This document shows, in pieces, positions 38,659 through 47,900 of a stretch of DNA of 64,000 nt (positions are counted from its first letter, which is position 1; each line of letters opens with the position of its first letter). The stretch lies in assembly GCF_900167945.1 (NCBI RefSeq), contig NZ_FUZA01000002.1, forward strand, positions 62,001 to 126,000, read 5' to 3'. Under the pieces are notes generated by a model. The model ran no database searches, was not told the origin of the DNA, and worked only from the letters and a program-made list of their open reading frames with translations. The translations under genes were made by a program, and so were the position numbers. Origin of the DNA: Dyadobacter psychrophilus. Lineage in GTDB: Bacteria; Bacteroidota; Bacteroidia; Cytophagales; Spirosomataceae.

Positions 38659-38952
38659 ATGAAAAATGAAATGAAAAACAGTGTGCAAACGGTAAGCGCA
38701 TCATTCTGGACTAAAAATGTGCTGACATTTGATGAAGCAGTCGAGTATTCAGGATATTCAAGATCCTACTTATACAAACTCACTTCTGCCAAGAAAATTC
38801 CATTCTACAAGCCCCAAGGGAAACTTGTCTTTTTTTTACGTAGTGAACTGGAAAGTTGGTTACTACAGAATCGTTCGAAGCCAGAAAGCGAAATCGAACA
38901 AGAAGCAAGCGCTTATGTGAGCGCAGGTCGGCGGCCTAACTTCAAAAAGTAA
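38659..38952 (+). CDS. Excisionase-like helix-turn-helix protein
   Basis: A 97-residue protein with an HTH_17/MerR-like DNA-binding core: VLTFDEAVEYSGYSRSYLYKLTSAKKIPFYKP, then an arm with LVFFLRSELESWLLQNR (residues ~22-73). Such proteins in Bacteroidota islands act as excision directionality factors or local regulators. It sits between the integrase and the VapE-like helicase, the usual place, and is followed by a strong terminator. An in-frame second ATG four codons later is an equally possible start. Confidence 0.83.
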   Translation: MKNEMKNSVQTVSASFWTKNVLTFDEAVEYSGYSRSYLYKLTSAKKIPFYKPQGKLVFFLRSELESWLLQNRSKPESEIEQEASAYVSAGRRPNFKK

Positions 38953-38953
38953 A

Positions 38954-38977
38954 AAGCGAACCTAAACAGGTTCGCTT
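38954..38977 (+). terminator. Terminator after the excisionase-like gene
   Basis: AAGCGAACCT and AGGTTCGCTT form a perfect 10-bp stem with the loop AAAC, immediately after the stop codon. The T tail is weak. Confidence 0.65.
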
Positions 38978-39058
38978 CCTCAATTACTTGAAATGGTATT
39001 GTGCTTGTGGTGAGACAAATATACCATTTCTGTTTATGATAATCAAAATCTATGCAGA

Positions 39059-40267
39059 ATGATGAAAAAATATCAGGGAGTAAAATCTATTAGCCTGACC
39101 TCGAAGAGTTCGACTATCAAATTGATCAGATTTTTGTCTTCCAAGTATGATTTCCTTTACAATGTCATCTTGAATGAAGTGCTTTATAGAGAGAAAGGTA
39201 AGTCAGAATACCATCCGGTCAACCTCAATACGCTGTACATTGAAGCCAGAGAGGCTGGATTCAAAACAAGTGTTGGAGAGATCAACACGTTTTTGTGCTC
39301 AGATTATATCCCGAGGATCAATCCGTTCGAATCCTATTTCGAGACAACTGAGCGTCTGTGGGAGGAACAAATACATGGCGATTACATTGAAAAGTTTGCT
39401 CAGTACATCAGTGTCGATGATCCGCAACGATTTATTGTTCAGTTTACGAAATGGTTGGTTCGCTGTGTTGTATGTGCATTAAACGATGACTACTTCAACA
39501 AGCAGGCGCTGATATTTGTCCAGGATGACCAAAATAGTGGAAAAACGACGCTGACAAGATTTTTGATTCCTGAGGTGCTCAGAGATTATCAGGTCGAAAA
39601 CATTTCTGTTGACAAGGACAGTCTGATCGCATTGTGTCAGAATTTCGGTGTCATTCAAGATGAACTTTCTACTTTGTCCAAGACAGAGATCAATGCGCAA
39701 AAGACCTTAATGAGCAAGTCGTATATTAAGGTACGTCACCCATACGATCGAAGGCCAAAGATGGAACCGAGACGAGCATCTATCTGGGGTTCTACTAACA
39801 AAGCTGAGTTCTTGGTCGATGAAACTGGCAGCGTCAGATGGTTGTGTTTCGGAGTTCGAGAGATTAATTGGGCGTACAAATCCGACATTGATATCAACGT
39901 TGTCTGGTCGCAAGCTTATCAACTCTATACAGCGGGATTTAAGTACGAGATGACAGTGCAAGAAATTTTAGATAATGAGCTGGCAAACAGTAAGTATAAG
40001 ACCACAACCATCGAGTTCGAACTGATACAAAAATTCTATTCTCCGGCCACAAAGGACCGTTTCGATCAGTTTTACACCGCAACTGATCTGTGTGAGAACC
40101 TAGCAATCAGAACAGACGGAAAACTGAAAATTAGCCCAGTCGAGATCGGTAAAGCACTTAAATTTTTGGGGTTCGCTCAAACTCAGAAAAGAGGGCACGA
40201 GGAGCAAAGGTTTCCTGTAAAGGGATATTATATTTTACATAATGATCTTACTACCTACTACAAGTAG
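39059..40267 (+). CDS. VapE/VirE-domain protein (predicted helicase of the element)
   Basis: A 402-residue P-loop protein of the virulence-associated E type. The Walker A is QDDQNSGKTTLTRFL (around residue 155), followed by an acidic FGVIQDELSTLSKTEIN and the conserved RRASIWGSTNKAEFLVDETGSVRWLCF. Proteins of this family serve as replicative primase-helicase components in phage satellites and integrative elements. Here the N-terminal ~110 residues are short and show no clear primase motif, so it is probably the helicase part only. It is followed by the repeat cluster at 40248-40471. Confidence 0.85.
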   Translation: MMKKYQGVKSISLTSKSSTIKLIRFLSSKYDFLYNVILNEVLYREKGKSEYHPVNLNTLYIEAREAGFKTSVGEINTFLCSDYIPRINPFESYFETTERLWEEQIHGDYIEKFAQYISVDDPQRFIVQFTKWLVRCVVCALNDDYFNKQALIFVQDDQNSGKTTLTRFLIPEVLRDYQVENISVDKDSLIALCQNFGVIQDELSTLSKTEINAQKTLMSKSYIKVRHPYDRRPKMEPRRASIWGSTNKAEFLVDETGSVRWLCFGVREINWAYKSDIDINVVWSQAYQLYTAGFKYEMTVQEILDNELANSKYKTTTIEFELIQKFYSPATKDRFDQFYTATDLCENLAIRTDGKLKISPVEIGKALKFLGFAQTQKRGHEEQRFPVKGYYILHNDLTTYYK

Positions 40268-40471
40268 GCTTATTGCATTGATAATCTTAAAGTTGAGTGA
40301 AGTAAGACAATTATTATGCTATTACTACGAGTTACTACGAAATGGGCTCAGAAAGAATGTGAAGTAGGACCAAGATTGAAGTGTAGTAAGTGAAGTGGTA
40401 AATGATTATTGCACAACTGGCTGAGAAAGAGCTTTCTAAAATGATGTGTAGTAATGTAGCGGGTGTAGTAG
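40248..40471. repeat. Cluster of seven GTAGTA-type heptamers (candidate origin iterons)
   Basis: Seven copies of GTAGTAA/GTAGTAG or its complement occur in 224 bases: 40248 and 40255 (complement, adjacent, inside the end of the VapE gene), 40322 and 40332 (TTACTACGA twice, 10 bases apart), then 40383, 40448 and 40465 on the plus strand, each within GTGTAGTA. The 286-base gap to the next gene (40268-40553) is otherwise empty of coding sequence. A replication origin or partition site is inferred from the neighbouring helicase. Confidence 0.5.
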
Positions 40472-40553
40472 TACCTGTTTTCAAAGAATTATCATTCTCC
40501 AAGTTTAGTATTCAACAAATGCGGTTCTAGGAAACCGTAAACTTCGACGCGTC

Positions 40554-40913
40554 ATGGATAACGAAATCTTAATCCGTCTTTTTGAAAAGAAGGACCGTAA
40601 GCGCAGAAAGATTCTGTACAGTTTATACCAGGACTATTTTGAGCCAGGGTTATCATCCGTATTTATTGCCGAGACTATCAATGGAGATTTGGGAACGCCG
40701 GGTCTCGTAACAGTGAGCGATATCAAATACTGCCGGTTCTATTTTCATGGTAAGATGAAAAATGCTGTGAAAATACGCTCTCCAATGGTTATGCCTTCGA
40801 AACGCGAAGAAAAGGCGAAAGCATCTGACTCCCGGTCAGGCGTACAATGGTCAGACCCTGATGAGCTAAGCACCAGTCAAAATCAAATTATCAAATCTAA
40901 ATTTTCAAAATAA
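40554..40913 (+). CDS. Small unknown protein preceding the ParA-like ATPase
   Basis: A 119-residue charged protein. The first ~70 residues look folded (LIRLFEKKDRKRRKILYSLYQDYFEPGLSSVFIAETINGDLG; VSDIKYCRFYFHG) and may contain a small helix-turn-helix. The tail is polar and disordered-like. Its stop overlaps the next gene's ATG by one base, so it is coupled to the ParA-like gene and could be its DNA-binding partner. Family not recognised. Confidence 0.6.
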   Translation: MDNEILIRLFEKKDRKRRKILYSLYQDYFEPGLSSVFIAETINGDLGTPGLVTVSDIKYCRFYFHGKMKNAVKIRSPMVMPSKREEKAKASDSRSGVQWSDPDELSTSQNQIIKSKFSK

Positions 40914-41611
40914 TGAGTCGTATTATTGAATTTACCCTACAATCCAAAGGAGGGGTAGGTAAGAGCTTCCATACTTACTTCCGAGCGCTTTCTGTGCCGG
41001 ATGAGCATTCACTTTTTGTTGACGTGGATAGCTCCACGCAAACGTCTACACGTCAACTGAAATTCCTAGGTGCCGACAGATTGGAAACTATCTCTCTTCT
41101 TGATAATCGCGATGTGTTGGTACGGGATACGTTTTTGGGATACATGGAAAGTTTGTCAGAAAGTAGCTTTGAAAAAATTTATATGGATTTCGGCGCGCCG
41201 GAATCAGAACAGATTCCAGCACTTATCCAGAGAGATATACCATTTAGGGAATTCTGCGAGGAGCTTGGTTTCGAAATTGTTTTAAATATAGTTATCGGAG
41301 GGGGTGGAGCTTACAAAGCTTCTGTCAACTATCTACAAAAAATGGTGACTGTTCTTAAAAACGAGTTCAAGGTTGTCGCCTGGGAGAACATCACCAGTTT
41401 TAACCAGTTTCCAGCACTATCTACCGAGCTGGCTGAGAATTGCAAGCAGCTACAAATCTCATACAAACGATTTGGGGACTTTGATCCATCTACCCTTCTT
41501 GGCGGACAGGTGCTGGATGGCATACGAAGGGGATACTCCATAAACGAATACGGCCCTGGTGCAAGGATTAGAATAAAAAAGGAACTTAAAGAAAATTTCA
41601 GCAATGAGTGA
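40913..41611 (+). CDS. ParA/MinD-like P-loop ATPase
   Basis: A 232-residue protein with a deviant Walker A, LQSKGGVGKSFHTYF, at residues ~8-22, followed by FVDVDSSTQTSTRQL (switch region) as in ParA/Soj and the MobD or conjugation-associated ATPases. The C-terminal part (FGDFDPSTLLGGQVLDGIRRG) has no known motif. It overlaps both neighbours and forms one transcription unit with the small unknown and the membrane protein. A role in island segregation or mobilisation is inferred. Confidence 0.78.
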   Translation: MSRIIEFTLQSKGGVGKSFHTYFRALSVPDEHSLFVDVDSSTQTSTRQLKFLGADRLETISLLDNRDVLVRDTFLGYMESLSESSFEKIYMDFGAPESEQIPALIQRDIPFREFCEELGFEIVLNIVIGGGGAYKASVNYLQKMVTVLKNEFKVVAWENITSFNQFPALSTELAENCKQLQISYKRFGDFDPSTLLGGQVLDGIRRGYSINEYGPGARIRIKKELKENFSNE

Positions 41612-42131
41612 AATTAGCACAGAGCAAATGACAAGGCTTAAAGGCCAGTTCTCTGCAAAATATGGCATTGAAATGGACGATTGGTCTGCCATGGTCATGA
41701 CGGAAATCTCTGAAAGATTTATGTTTCTAACAAGCGAGGTAAACAGATCGGTTATTCAGATTGATGAAGCAGCAAAAAATATCAAGGGCAAAGTCAACCA
41801 GATCAATTTCCGGAACAATAACGAGGCGATAATATTCGGGATAGGGTTATCATTACCGTTTGCAGCCATGGGCACTCTTATATCAGCGATGGTTTTTTGG
41901 TATAGCACGACCACGCGGGAATACGAGGTTCGCAAGCAACTTATAGAGGACTACAGAAATGCACCATCATATGCGAAGTTGATGAAAAACGGTAAAGTCA
42001 TCGAACATGAAGGTCATCAATACTTAGTTATGGGGAAGGCAGATCAAAAATCTGGCGACGTCTTTATCGGACAGGAATATATTGCGGACGGTAATTTAGG
42101 CCGAATTCTTATTCCACTTGGTAAGAAGTAG
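41604..42131 (+). CDS. Unknown protein with one membrane segment
   Basis: A 175-residue protein. After a helical N-terminal region (residues ~1-70) there is a hydrophobic stretch IIFGIGLSLPFAAMGTLISA-MVFW (roughly residues 74-98), then a charged helix and a C-terminal beta-rich domain. It overlaps the ParA-like gene by eight bases and ends at a strong terminator. The layout recalls membrane partners of MobD/ParA-type ATPases on Bacteroidota elements. Family not recognised. Confidence 0.6.
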   Translation: MSEISTEQMTRLKGQFSAKYGIEMDDWSAMVMTEISERFMFLTSEVNRSVIQIDEAAKNIKGKVNQINFRNNNEAIIFGIGLSLPFAAMGTLISAMVFWYSTTTREYEVRKQLIEDYRNAPSYAKLMKNGKVIEHEGHQYLVMGKADQKSGDVFIGQEYIADGNLGRILIPLGKK

Positions 42132-42134
42132 ACG

Positions 42135-42166
42135 AAGGCACAATTTCTTCCCATTTGTGCCTTTTT
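42135..42166 (+). terminator. Rho-independent terminator
   Basis: AAGGCACAA and TTGTGCCTT form a perfect 9-bp stem around an 11-base loop, ending in a run of five T. It directly follows the stop of the membrane protein gene. Confidence 0.8.
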
Positions 42167-42370
42167 CGATCAATTTCTGATCAATTCAATATTTTTCTAA
42201 CTTTTTCGACCGGAATCGACCGATTTCGTGACAATTCTAATTTTTAGGGTTTTTCTTAAATAGCAAGCTATGTTTTCCCATGGTCAGAATCCTGCTGCTC
42301 GTCTTCTGTCCACGGGAAAACCGCTTGCCCTTTGGGAGTCAATTCGCCCTACGGCTCATTTTAAATAATT
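42167..42370. other. Intergenic region before the mobC-like gene (candidate oriT region)
   Basis: About 200 bases without a gene. It includes the small palindrome AATCG-AC-CGATT at 42214-42225 and a more GC-rich stretch (42285-42355) with CCACGGGAAAACCGCTTGCC and GGGAGTCAATTCGCCC. In mobilisable elements of this phylum the origin of transfer usually precedes the mob genes, so this is the natural place. No nick site can be assigned from sequence alone. Confidence 0.35.
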
Positions 42371-42922
42371 ATGGAACAAAAAAAAAATCGAAAAAAGGGC
42401 GGAAGGCCCCGATTGCCAGAGCAAGAACGCAGGCAAAACGTGACTCTTATGTTGACACCATTGGAGGTTGAGCAGCTGAGGAAAGAGCATGAAGGTTATA
42501 TAGTTGATTTTGGTGTTTTCCTCCGTGAAAAGCTTCTTAGTAGAGAAGCCGTAACATTATCCAAGCCGGTAGATCCAGAGATAAGGGCGGAGATGACAAA
42601 CTTGCTTAAAATAACTGGTACTATGTTGTTAATAGCGAAACGCACGGAATACGACGTGCTGGTAAGTAAAGAATTTTCGGATATGGCTGCGGAGTTGAGA
42701 AGAACAGTTCAAAAAGCGCATTACAATGTAAATGAATTAGTTCTTAGCAAAAGTCTGATACCAAATATAATCCGGCATGTTAAGGATTTGAAGAAGTCCG
42801 TCTTGGACTTGCAAAAGGAACCGCCGGACATTGAAGTTATCTTATCCTTATTAAGCTGTATTACCCAGATTGATGTGAGGTTAAAGGTATTTGCCGGGCA
42901 ATTCGGCATTTCAGCGGATTGA
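42371..42922 (+). CDS. MobC-like relaxosome accessory protein
   Basis: A 183-residue protein. A basic N-terminus (KKNRKKGGRPRLPEQERRQ) precedes a ribbon-helix-helix-like segment (NVTLMLTPLEVEQLRKEHEGYIVDFGVFLREKLL), followed by long helices. This is the arrangement of MobC/BmgB-type proteins that bind oriT and help the relaxase. In Bacteroidota elements the relaxase gene normally follows directly; here the BREX operon follows instead and no relaxase is found anywhere in the window. Confidence 0.75.
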   Translation: MEQKKNRKKGGRPRLPEQERRQNVTLMLTPLEVEQLRKEHEGYIVDFGVFLREKLLSREAVTLSKPVDPEIRAEMTNLLKITGTMLLIAKRTEYDVLVSKEFSDMAAELRRTVQKAHYNVNELVLSKSLIPNIIRHVKDLKKSVLDLQKEPPDIEVILSLLSCITQIDVRLKVFAGQFGISAD

Positions 42923-42937
42923 GCGTAGAATTTGAAG

Positions 42938-42969
42938 ACAAATGGGAGAATAACTTCTTTCCCATTTGT
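42938..42969 (+). terminator. Stem-loop after the mobC-like gene
   Basis: ACAAATGGGA and TCCCATTTGT form a perfect 10-bp stem around a 12-base loop, 15 bases after the stop. The right arm shares an 11-mer (TTCCCATTTGT) with the terminator at 42135. Confidence 0.55.
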
Positions 42970-43302
42970 TCTTGTATCGATCCTCTAAAATCTTTTCACC
43001 GGAACTTACTGGATATTCGCCCGTAAGAAATTCGGAAAATTAGCTAACTCTCCGTTCATGTGAGAAATTTGCGATAATATACTTCGTAAGTAGATTAACT
43101 TACTTGGCTGGTCTTATTAAGGGCTTTCAAGTTGCCTGCGAAACGAGTTCATTTTCTTTCTCACCCAGTGTGTCTATAAAATCGTCAACTGAATCGACTT
43201 GTTCACGACTTCTGTTTAAACGTTTAAATCTAAGTAGCAATCTGCTAATATATCTTTTATTTTCATATACTTGCCAAAATCTGGCAAGTCAAAATATGTA
43301 CC
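42970..43302 (+). promoter_or_regulatory. Upstream regulatory region of the XRE-BREX operon
   Basis: A gene-free stretch of about 330 bases upstream of the XRE regulator. It holds three palindromes: GTAAGT-6-ACTTAC (43086-43103), the 14-base perfect palindrome TTTAAACGTTTAAA (43215-43228) and ACTTGCCA-5-TGGCAAGT (43269-43289). I see no clear TTTG/TAnnTTTG promoter. An 80-codon frame at 43104-43346 crosses the palindromes and overlaps the regulator; it is not believed. Confidence 0.55.
43269..43289. promoter_or_regulatory. Candidate operator for the XRE regulator of BREX
   Basis: A perfect 8-bp inverted repeat (ACTTGCCA, spacer AAATC, TGGCAAGT) ends 13 bases before the GTG start of the XRE-family regulator. 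Autoregulators of this family typically bind such a site. Confidence 0.6.
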
Positions 43303-43602
43303 GTGAATCATTTCGGCGAACGAATAAGGCGATTAAGAGAGCATAACGGTTTAAAACAAAGGCAGATAGCCAGTTGTTTGGAAATTGATACACCCATGCT
43401 TAGCAAGATAGAGCGCGGAGAACGGCATGCTAAGAAAGAGCATATAGCTGTTCTGAGTTCGATTTTGAGGACTTCCTATGATGATTTGTTATCACTTTGG
43501 CTAGCAGACAAAGTTTATGAGGTCGTGAAGAATGAGGAATTAGCGCTGATCGCGATTGAAATTGCAGATAGAGAATTAAGAACTATGATAAATAAAAAGT
43601 GA
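43303..43602 (+). CDS. XRE-family transcriptional regulator heading the BREX operon
   Basis: A 99-residue protein with a complete HTH_3 domain in the first ~60 residues (FGERIRRLREHNGLKQRQIASCLEIDTPMLSKIERGERH) and a short helical tail. The start is GTG at 43303; no in-frame ATG exists nearby and the HTH begins four residues later. Its stop overlaps the brxA GTG start (GTGA), so it is translationally coupled to BREX. Many BREX loci carry a WYL-type BrxR; here a minimal XRE protein takes that position. Confidence 0.85.
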   Translation: MNHFGERIRRLREHNGLKQRQIASCLEIDTPMLSKIERGERHAKKEHIAVLSSILRTSYDDLLSLWLADKVYEVVKNEELALIAIEIADRELRTMINKK

Positions 43603-44351
43603 AAGTAAATTCAAATATTAATGTTTTAGGGGGGTTGCCGGATTGGAATTTGGTCAATGTGTTTCTGGAGAGAAACATGTCATCTGTAAGAGCGGATGGT
43701 GGCCTATATTCTTACACTGCTATCAAGACGGACAAATCCGTAACAAGATTTGAGAATGCTATCTCAGAAACGTTGATCAGATTTGCCAACTCTGAGGTGG
43801 AGACACTAGTACGCACTTTCCTTGAAGAAGAGAGGTTATCAAATGACGCCCTTCTCTTACTATTTTGGAATGCTTCATTCAACAATGAGCTGTTAAACTA
43901 TTTGAATGACCAGGTTTATTTTGTTTCATTTTACAGCGGTAAGATAACAATCAAGCAGGATGAAGTTCTTGATTGTCTTAAAGATCTAAGAGAAAGGGAA
44001 GTGGACTTGAAAAAATGGTCTGAGTCAACAATAGACAGAACAGCATCCAAATATTTAACTCTTCTCAAAAAATTCAATCTCATGCAAGGCTCTGTTAATA
44101 AGGAGATTGTGCATCCATACCTGAATGACAAAATGTTTGTGATTTTTGTCTACTGGTTAAAGGCAATTGAGTCGAGATCTAATTTACTTGACAGCGACTG
44201 GATAAAATTCTCTTTTTGCGAGCCGTCGATTTTTGTAGAAAGGCTCATGCATAAGAAATTTTCTAAATATTATGAGTTACTTTATACTGGTGACAAACTG
44301 AAAATACAAACCCTCGTTCCATACTCAACAATATATAATGCCATTAAGTAG
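43599..44351 (+). CDS. brxA: BREX protein BrxA (DUF1819)
   Basis: A 250-residue DUF1819 protein, first gene of type I BREX. Its family is a small NusB-like DNA-binding protein. Visible similarity includes the N-terminal part (LGGLPDWNLVNVFLERNM), LLLFWNASFNNELLNYL and the central ISE/RTASKYLTLLKKFNLM region. The start is GTG, overlapping the XRE stop; it overlaps brxB by 14 bases. The assignment leans on the gene order as well as on sequence. Confidence 0.87.
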   Translation: MKVNSNINVLGGLPDWNLVNVFLERNMSSVRADGGLYSYTAIKTDKSVTRFENAISETLIRFANSEVETLVRTFLEEERLSNDALLLLFWNASFNNELLNYLNDQVYFVSFYSGKITIKQDEVLDCLKDLREREVDLKKWSESTIDRTASKYLTLLKKFNLMQGSVNKEIVHPYLNDKMFVIFVYWLKAIESRSNLLDSDWIKFSFCEPSIFVERLMHKKFSKYYELLYTGDKLKIQTLVPYSTIYNAIK

Positions 44352-44895
44352 TCCAATATATATAATTCAAGAAGCTATGCGGCTTGTTGAATCTGAAAGG
44401 CGCTCTGAGATCAGACACGGTGCCAATGGAGGTAATTCCATCCTGATTGTGTGCGAACCGATTCGCGAACTGGAATACATTATCCAATTAAAAGAACTTT
44501 TAAATGACAACAGATATTCAATCATTGACTTAAATCAATGCCTGATCGAGTTTGTAAAACAGAACGAGCTGGGACTGTCTGAACTTTATGATCAGCTCCA
44601 GTCAACTACTCATGAAATTTTTAAAGCCCCCCCTGGTGAAGTATCGGATGATCTGTTCAAAAGAATAATAAACAACATTGAGCAAGCATTTTTGGCGAAT
44701 ACTGTACCTGTACTGATAAACACGGGCAGCCTTTATGGTACCGGTATCCACAACATTCATATTATGGAAAATGAAATAGTGATGAGAGGTGCTCTGCCTT
44801 TGATCATTTTGTATCCGGCTACCGTTGAGCCTGAGAGGCTCATGTTTCTTGGAAAGTTTCCAGCATCGCAGTATCGCTGTATGATTATTCAATAA
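44338..44895 (+). CDS. brxB: BREX protein BrxB (DUF1788)
   Basis: A 185-residue DUF1788 protein. Characteristic text is ILIVCEPIRELEYIIQLKELL, YSIIDLNQCLIEFV and the C-terminal VPVLINTGSLYGTGIHNIHIMENE with LPLIILYPATVEPERLMFLGK. In type I BREX it is needed for defence and bridges other BREX components. It lies between brxA (14-base overlap) and brxC (15-base gap). Confidence 0.92.
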   Translation: MPLSSPIYIIQEAMRLVESERRSEIRHGANGGNSILIVCEPIRELEYIIQLKELLNDNRYSIIDLNQCLIEFVKQNELGLSELYDQLQSTTHEIFKAPPGEVSDDLFKRIINNIEQAFLANTVPVLINTGSLYGTGIHNIHIMENEIVMRGALPLIILYPATVEPERLMFLGKFPASQYRCMIIQ

Positions 44896-44910
44896 TTAGA
44901 AAAAAACAAA

Positions 44911-47900
44911 GTGCTAATAAAAGATATACTAACAATTGATCTTAGCGAGGACATAAAAAATGTGATCGACTTGGAAGATATTTCAGAAGCGGCAATACAG
45001 TCTGAAATTGAGAACTACATAGTTACGGATGGTCTTGCAAAAGAATACTCCGATTTTGTGTCAATTTTTACTTCCAATATCATTGAAACTGGGGTTTGGC
45101 TCTCAGGGTTTTATGGCTCTGGGAAATCTTATTTTGGTAAATTGTTGGGCTACATGATAAGCAATGTAGTTGTCAATGGAACACCGGCTCGAGAAAGAAT
45201 ATTGCAGCGATTTACTGGAATTGATGACGAACCATTAATCAAAAACTCGATCGCAAAACTCAACAGTGTCAATGCCAGAGTAGTGTTCATGGACATCGCC
45301 AAGCAAGACACTCAAAAGGGGCTTTCTTATGCATTGTTCAGAAATTTTTTAAGATCCCTTGAATTGCCAGAGAATGAGCATGGCTTCCTACTATATTCTC
45401 TGATGTGCGAAGCTGGATATAGTAATGTATGCGATTTGGTGCAGGACAAGCTTGGTAAACTTTGGGAGGACGCGAGGAATAATCGTACAATTTATATTGG
45501 TACCATTAAGGATATTTATACTGGGCAAAGTCATTCGGAAGCAGACTATGTTCAGATAATGACCACAATTCGTGAGGAGATCAAGGAATTTAGTGCTTCA
45601 AAGTTAAAGGACGAGCTGAAAGCTTATCTGAAAGTAGTAAGCGACGAGAAAATAGTATTCCTGTTTGACGAGGCAAGCGAGGCTATCAATCAGAAAAAAT
45701 TTACACTGCTCGATTTGGAAGGTCTTAGTGAGTCGCTGTCTTCCTTAGGTGGGAAAGTATGGACCATAGCAATTGCGCAAGAGAAGCTCGATGACGTTAT
45801 TAACAATTCTAACATCAATAAAGCTCAGCTTACCAAAGTAACGGATCGTTTTAAAACCAAGATTCACCTTGAAGCTACGGAGGTGGATGTAATTATTCGC
45901 AGTCGGTTACTAAAGAAGAAGGATAGTGCCATCGACAGTTTGAAGGAACATTACAAAAGTAATTCCGGTAAAATAGCCGATCATAGTGGACTCACTGGAG
46001 CTGGAAAAACGGAAAGTGCCGACTCTTTTGTGACCTACTATCCCTTCTATCAAAATCAATTTGGCCTTTTACAGAATTTTCTCTTTGGAAGGCAGGGATA
46101 CACCTCGACAAAAGTTGCAGCCAGGGGAATGATCATTACTACTTATGACATTTTAAAGCATGAGATTCAAAATGAGCAAGTTTTCAACGTAGCCACGGGT
46201 TGGCAGATTGCCAAGGAAGCCCAACCGCAACCTCCTGTTTTGCTGGTGAATAGATATGTCAATGCAGATACAATATTCAAAAATGAGCATATCGACTTGT
46301 CGGGACGTCACTTGTTGGAAACAATACATTTCTTGACAGAAGCGGAAATTGCAACTACATCGCTGAGTAATATTGTAAAATCATACATCAAAACTCCGGA
46401 AGAGTATCATTCAGTGCAAGGATTGGTGGCTACGGCATTGGAAACATTGGTTGAGCATAAAGTTCTTCTGGTTTCCAACGGCACTTATCGCATTACCTCC
46501 GACCTTGAACAGAGGCTCCTGGATGAAATGAATCAGTATCCTGTACAAGTTTTCAAAAAGAAGCAACAAGTTATCGCTGCTTTTAAAAATTCACAGACAG
46601 TCAAGAACTTAGCCAAGGTTAGCGATAATAATACCAACTATGAATTTTACATTACTTCGGACAATGACGATGAACTGACCAGTCCCGCTCTGAAACAGCT
46701 TAAAATAAAGGTCAAAAGTCTCTATAGTTTTGGAGATGACCGTAGTAGTGATGTTGAGCAAATCAAAGTACAATATCAAAATGATAAAGACACAATTTGG
46801 TTAGCTCCGGATAATACGTCTTTCAAAGAAATTGATAGATTACTTGACGAAATAGAGAAAATCAAATTTCTGGAAGGCAAATATGTAAACCCTAATTCAG
46901 ACGAAGGTATAATAGTCAGAGTATTTCAGGGAGAAAGATCCAGTAAGGAAAATAGGTTGAAGGAACTTGTAGAGCATTCACTAATGCAGGGCAATTCCAT
47001 TTATTTGTATAATTCTATACAATTGGATAAGAATGCCTGGCAAAGCGTTTTGAATGGTGTTCAGCGCCAAGTGATTCAAAACGTTTTCAGTCAAAGGTTG
47101 TCAGCACAATTACCAGATTCTATTGCTGAACGAATCATCAAGGAGACAAATAACAATAGATTACATACCTACTTCACTAGCTATGGAGCAGATTTTCAAT
47201 TTTATGATACACAAGGCATCTTCATTGGCGACACTCTGAGGCCAGCTGAGCAAATCTTGTTCAAGATAAGAAACACGTTTTTTGATGGTGCTACCTTAGA
47301 GAAGGATTTTGAACAACCTCCCACGGGATTTGCATATGGAACCGTAATTAGTACCGTTGCCGCTTTGATGCGTGGAGGAAAGATTATGGCTAAATATAAC
47401 GGTTCTGAGAAATTTTCATGGAGAGATGAAGGAGTAGCAACTATATTTAGCAGTGCCCGAGAATTTAGAAAGGCAGCATTTAAAGCCATTTCGAAATCAC
47501 TCTCTACTACGCAAAAAAATAAAATTGTCGGCTCGTTACAAGATCTGGAATGTGAAACGCATATCGGTAAAAAAATTGATTGGAATACCAATGACTTTGA
47601 TCTAGTGAATGCCGTACGTGATCTTGCTAAACGATTTGTCGAGAAAGTAGATGACATGAAGCGATTAAATAAAGATTTTAATACGCTTTTTGCCAATCTG
47701 GAAATTTGCCAACTCCATTTAAAATCATTTAATGGAGCGGTTAGTGAAGTTAACTACATTGATAAGGCAGAGAGCTTTATTGTTGACAGTGAAGGATACA
47801 GCAACTCAATTAGGGAAGTAGAGAAAGCTGAAAAGTTTACCCGGAATCACCTCGACAAGATAAGGAACTGGAAAGTGTTTGCTGACGCAGTTGCTGATGA

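Noticed and set aside
42280-42471. 63-codon frame overlapping the start of the mobC-like gene
   Set aside because: Out of frame with a recognisable MobC-like protein and has no family-like content.
43104-43346. 80-codon frame upstream of the XRE regulator
   Set aside because: It runs through three palindromes, overlaps the regulator in another frame and has low-complexity composition.
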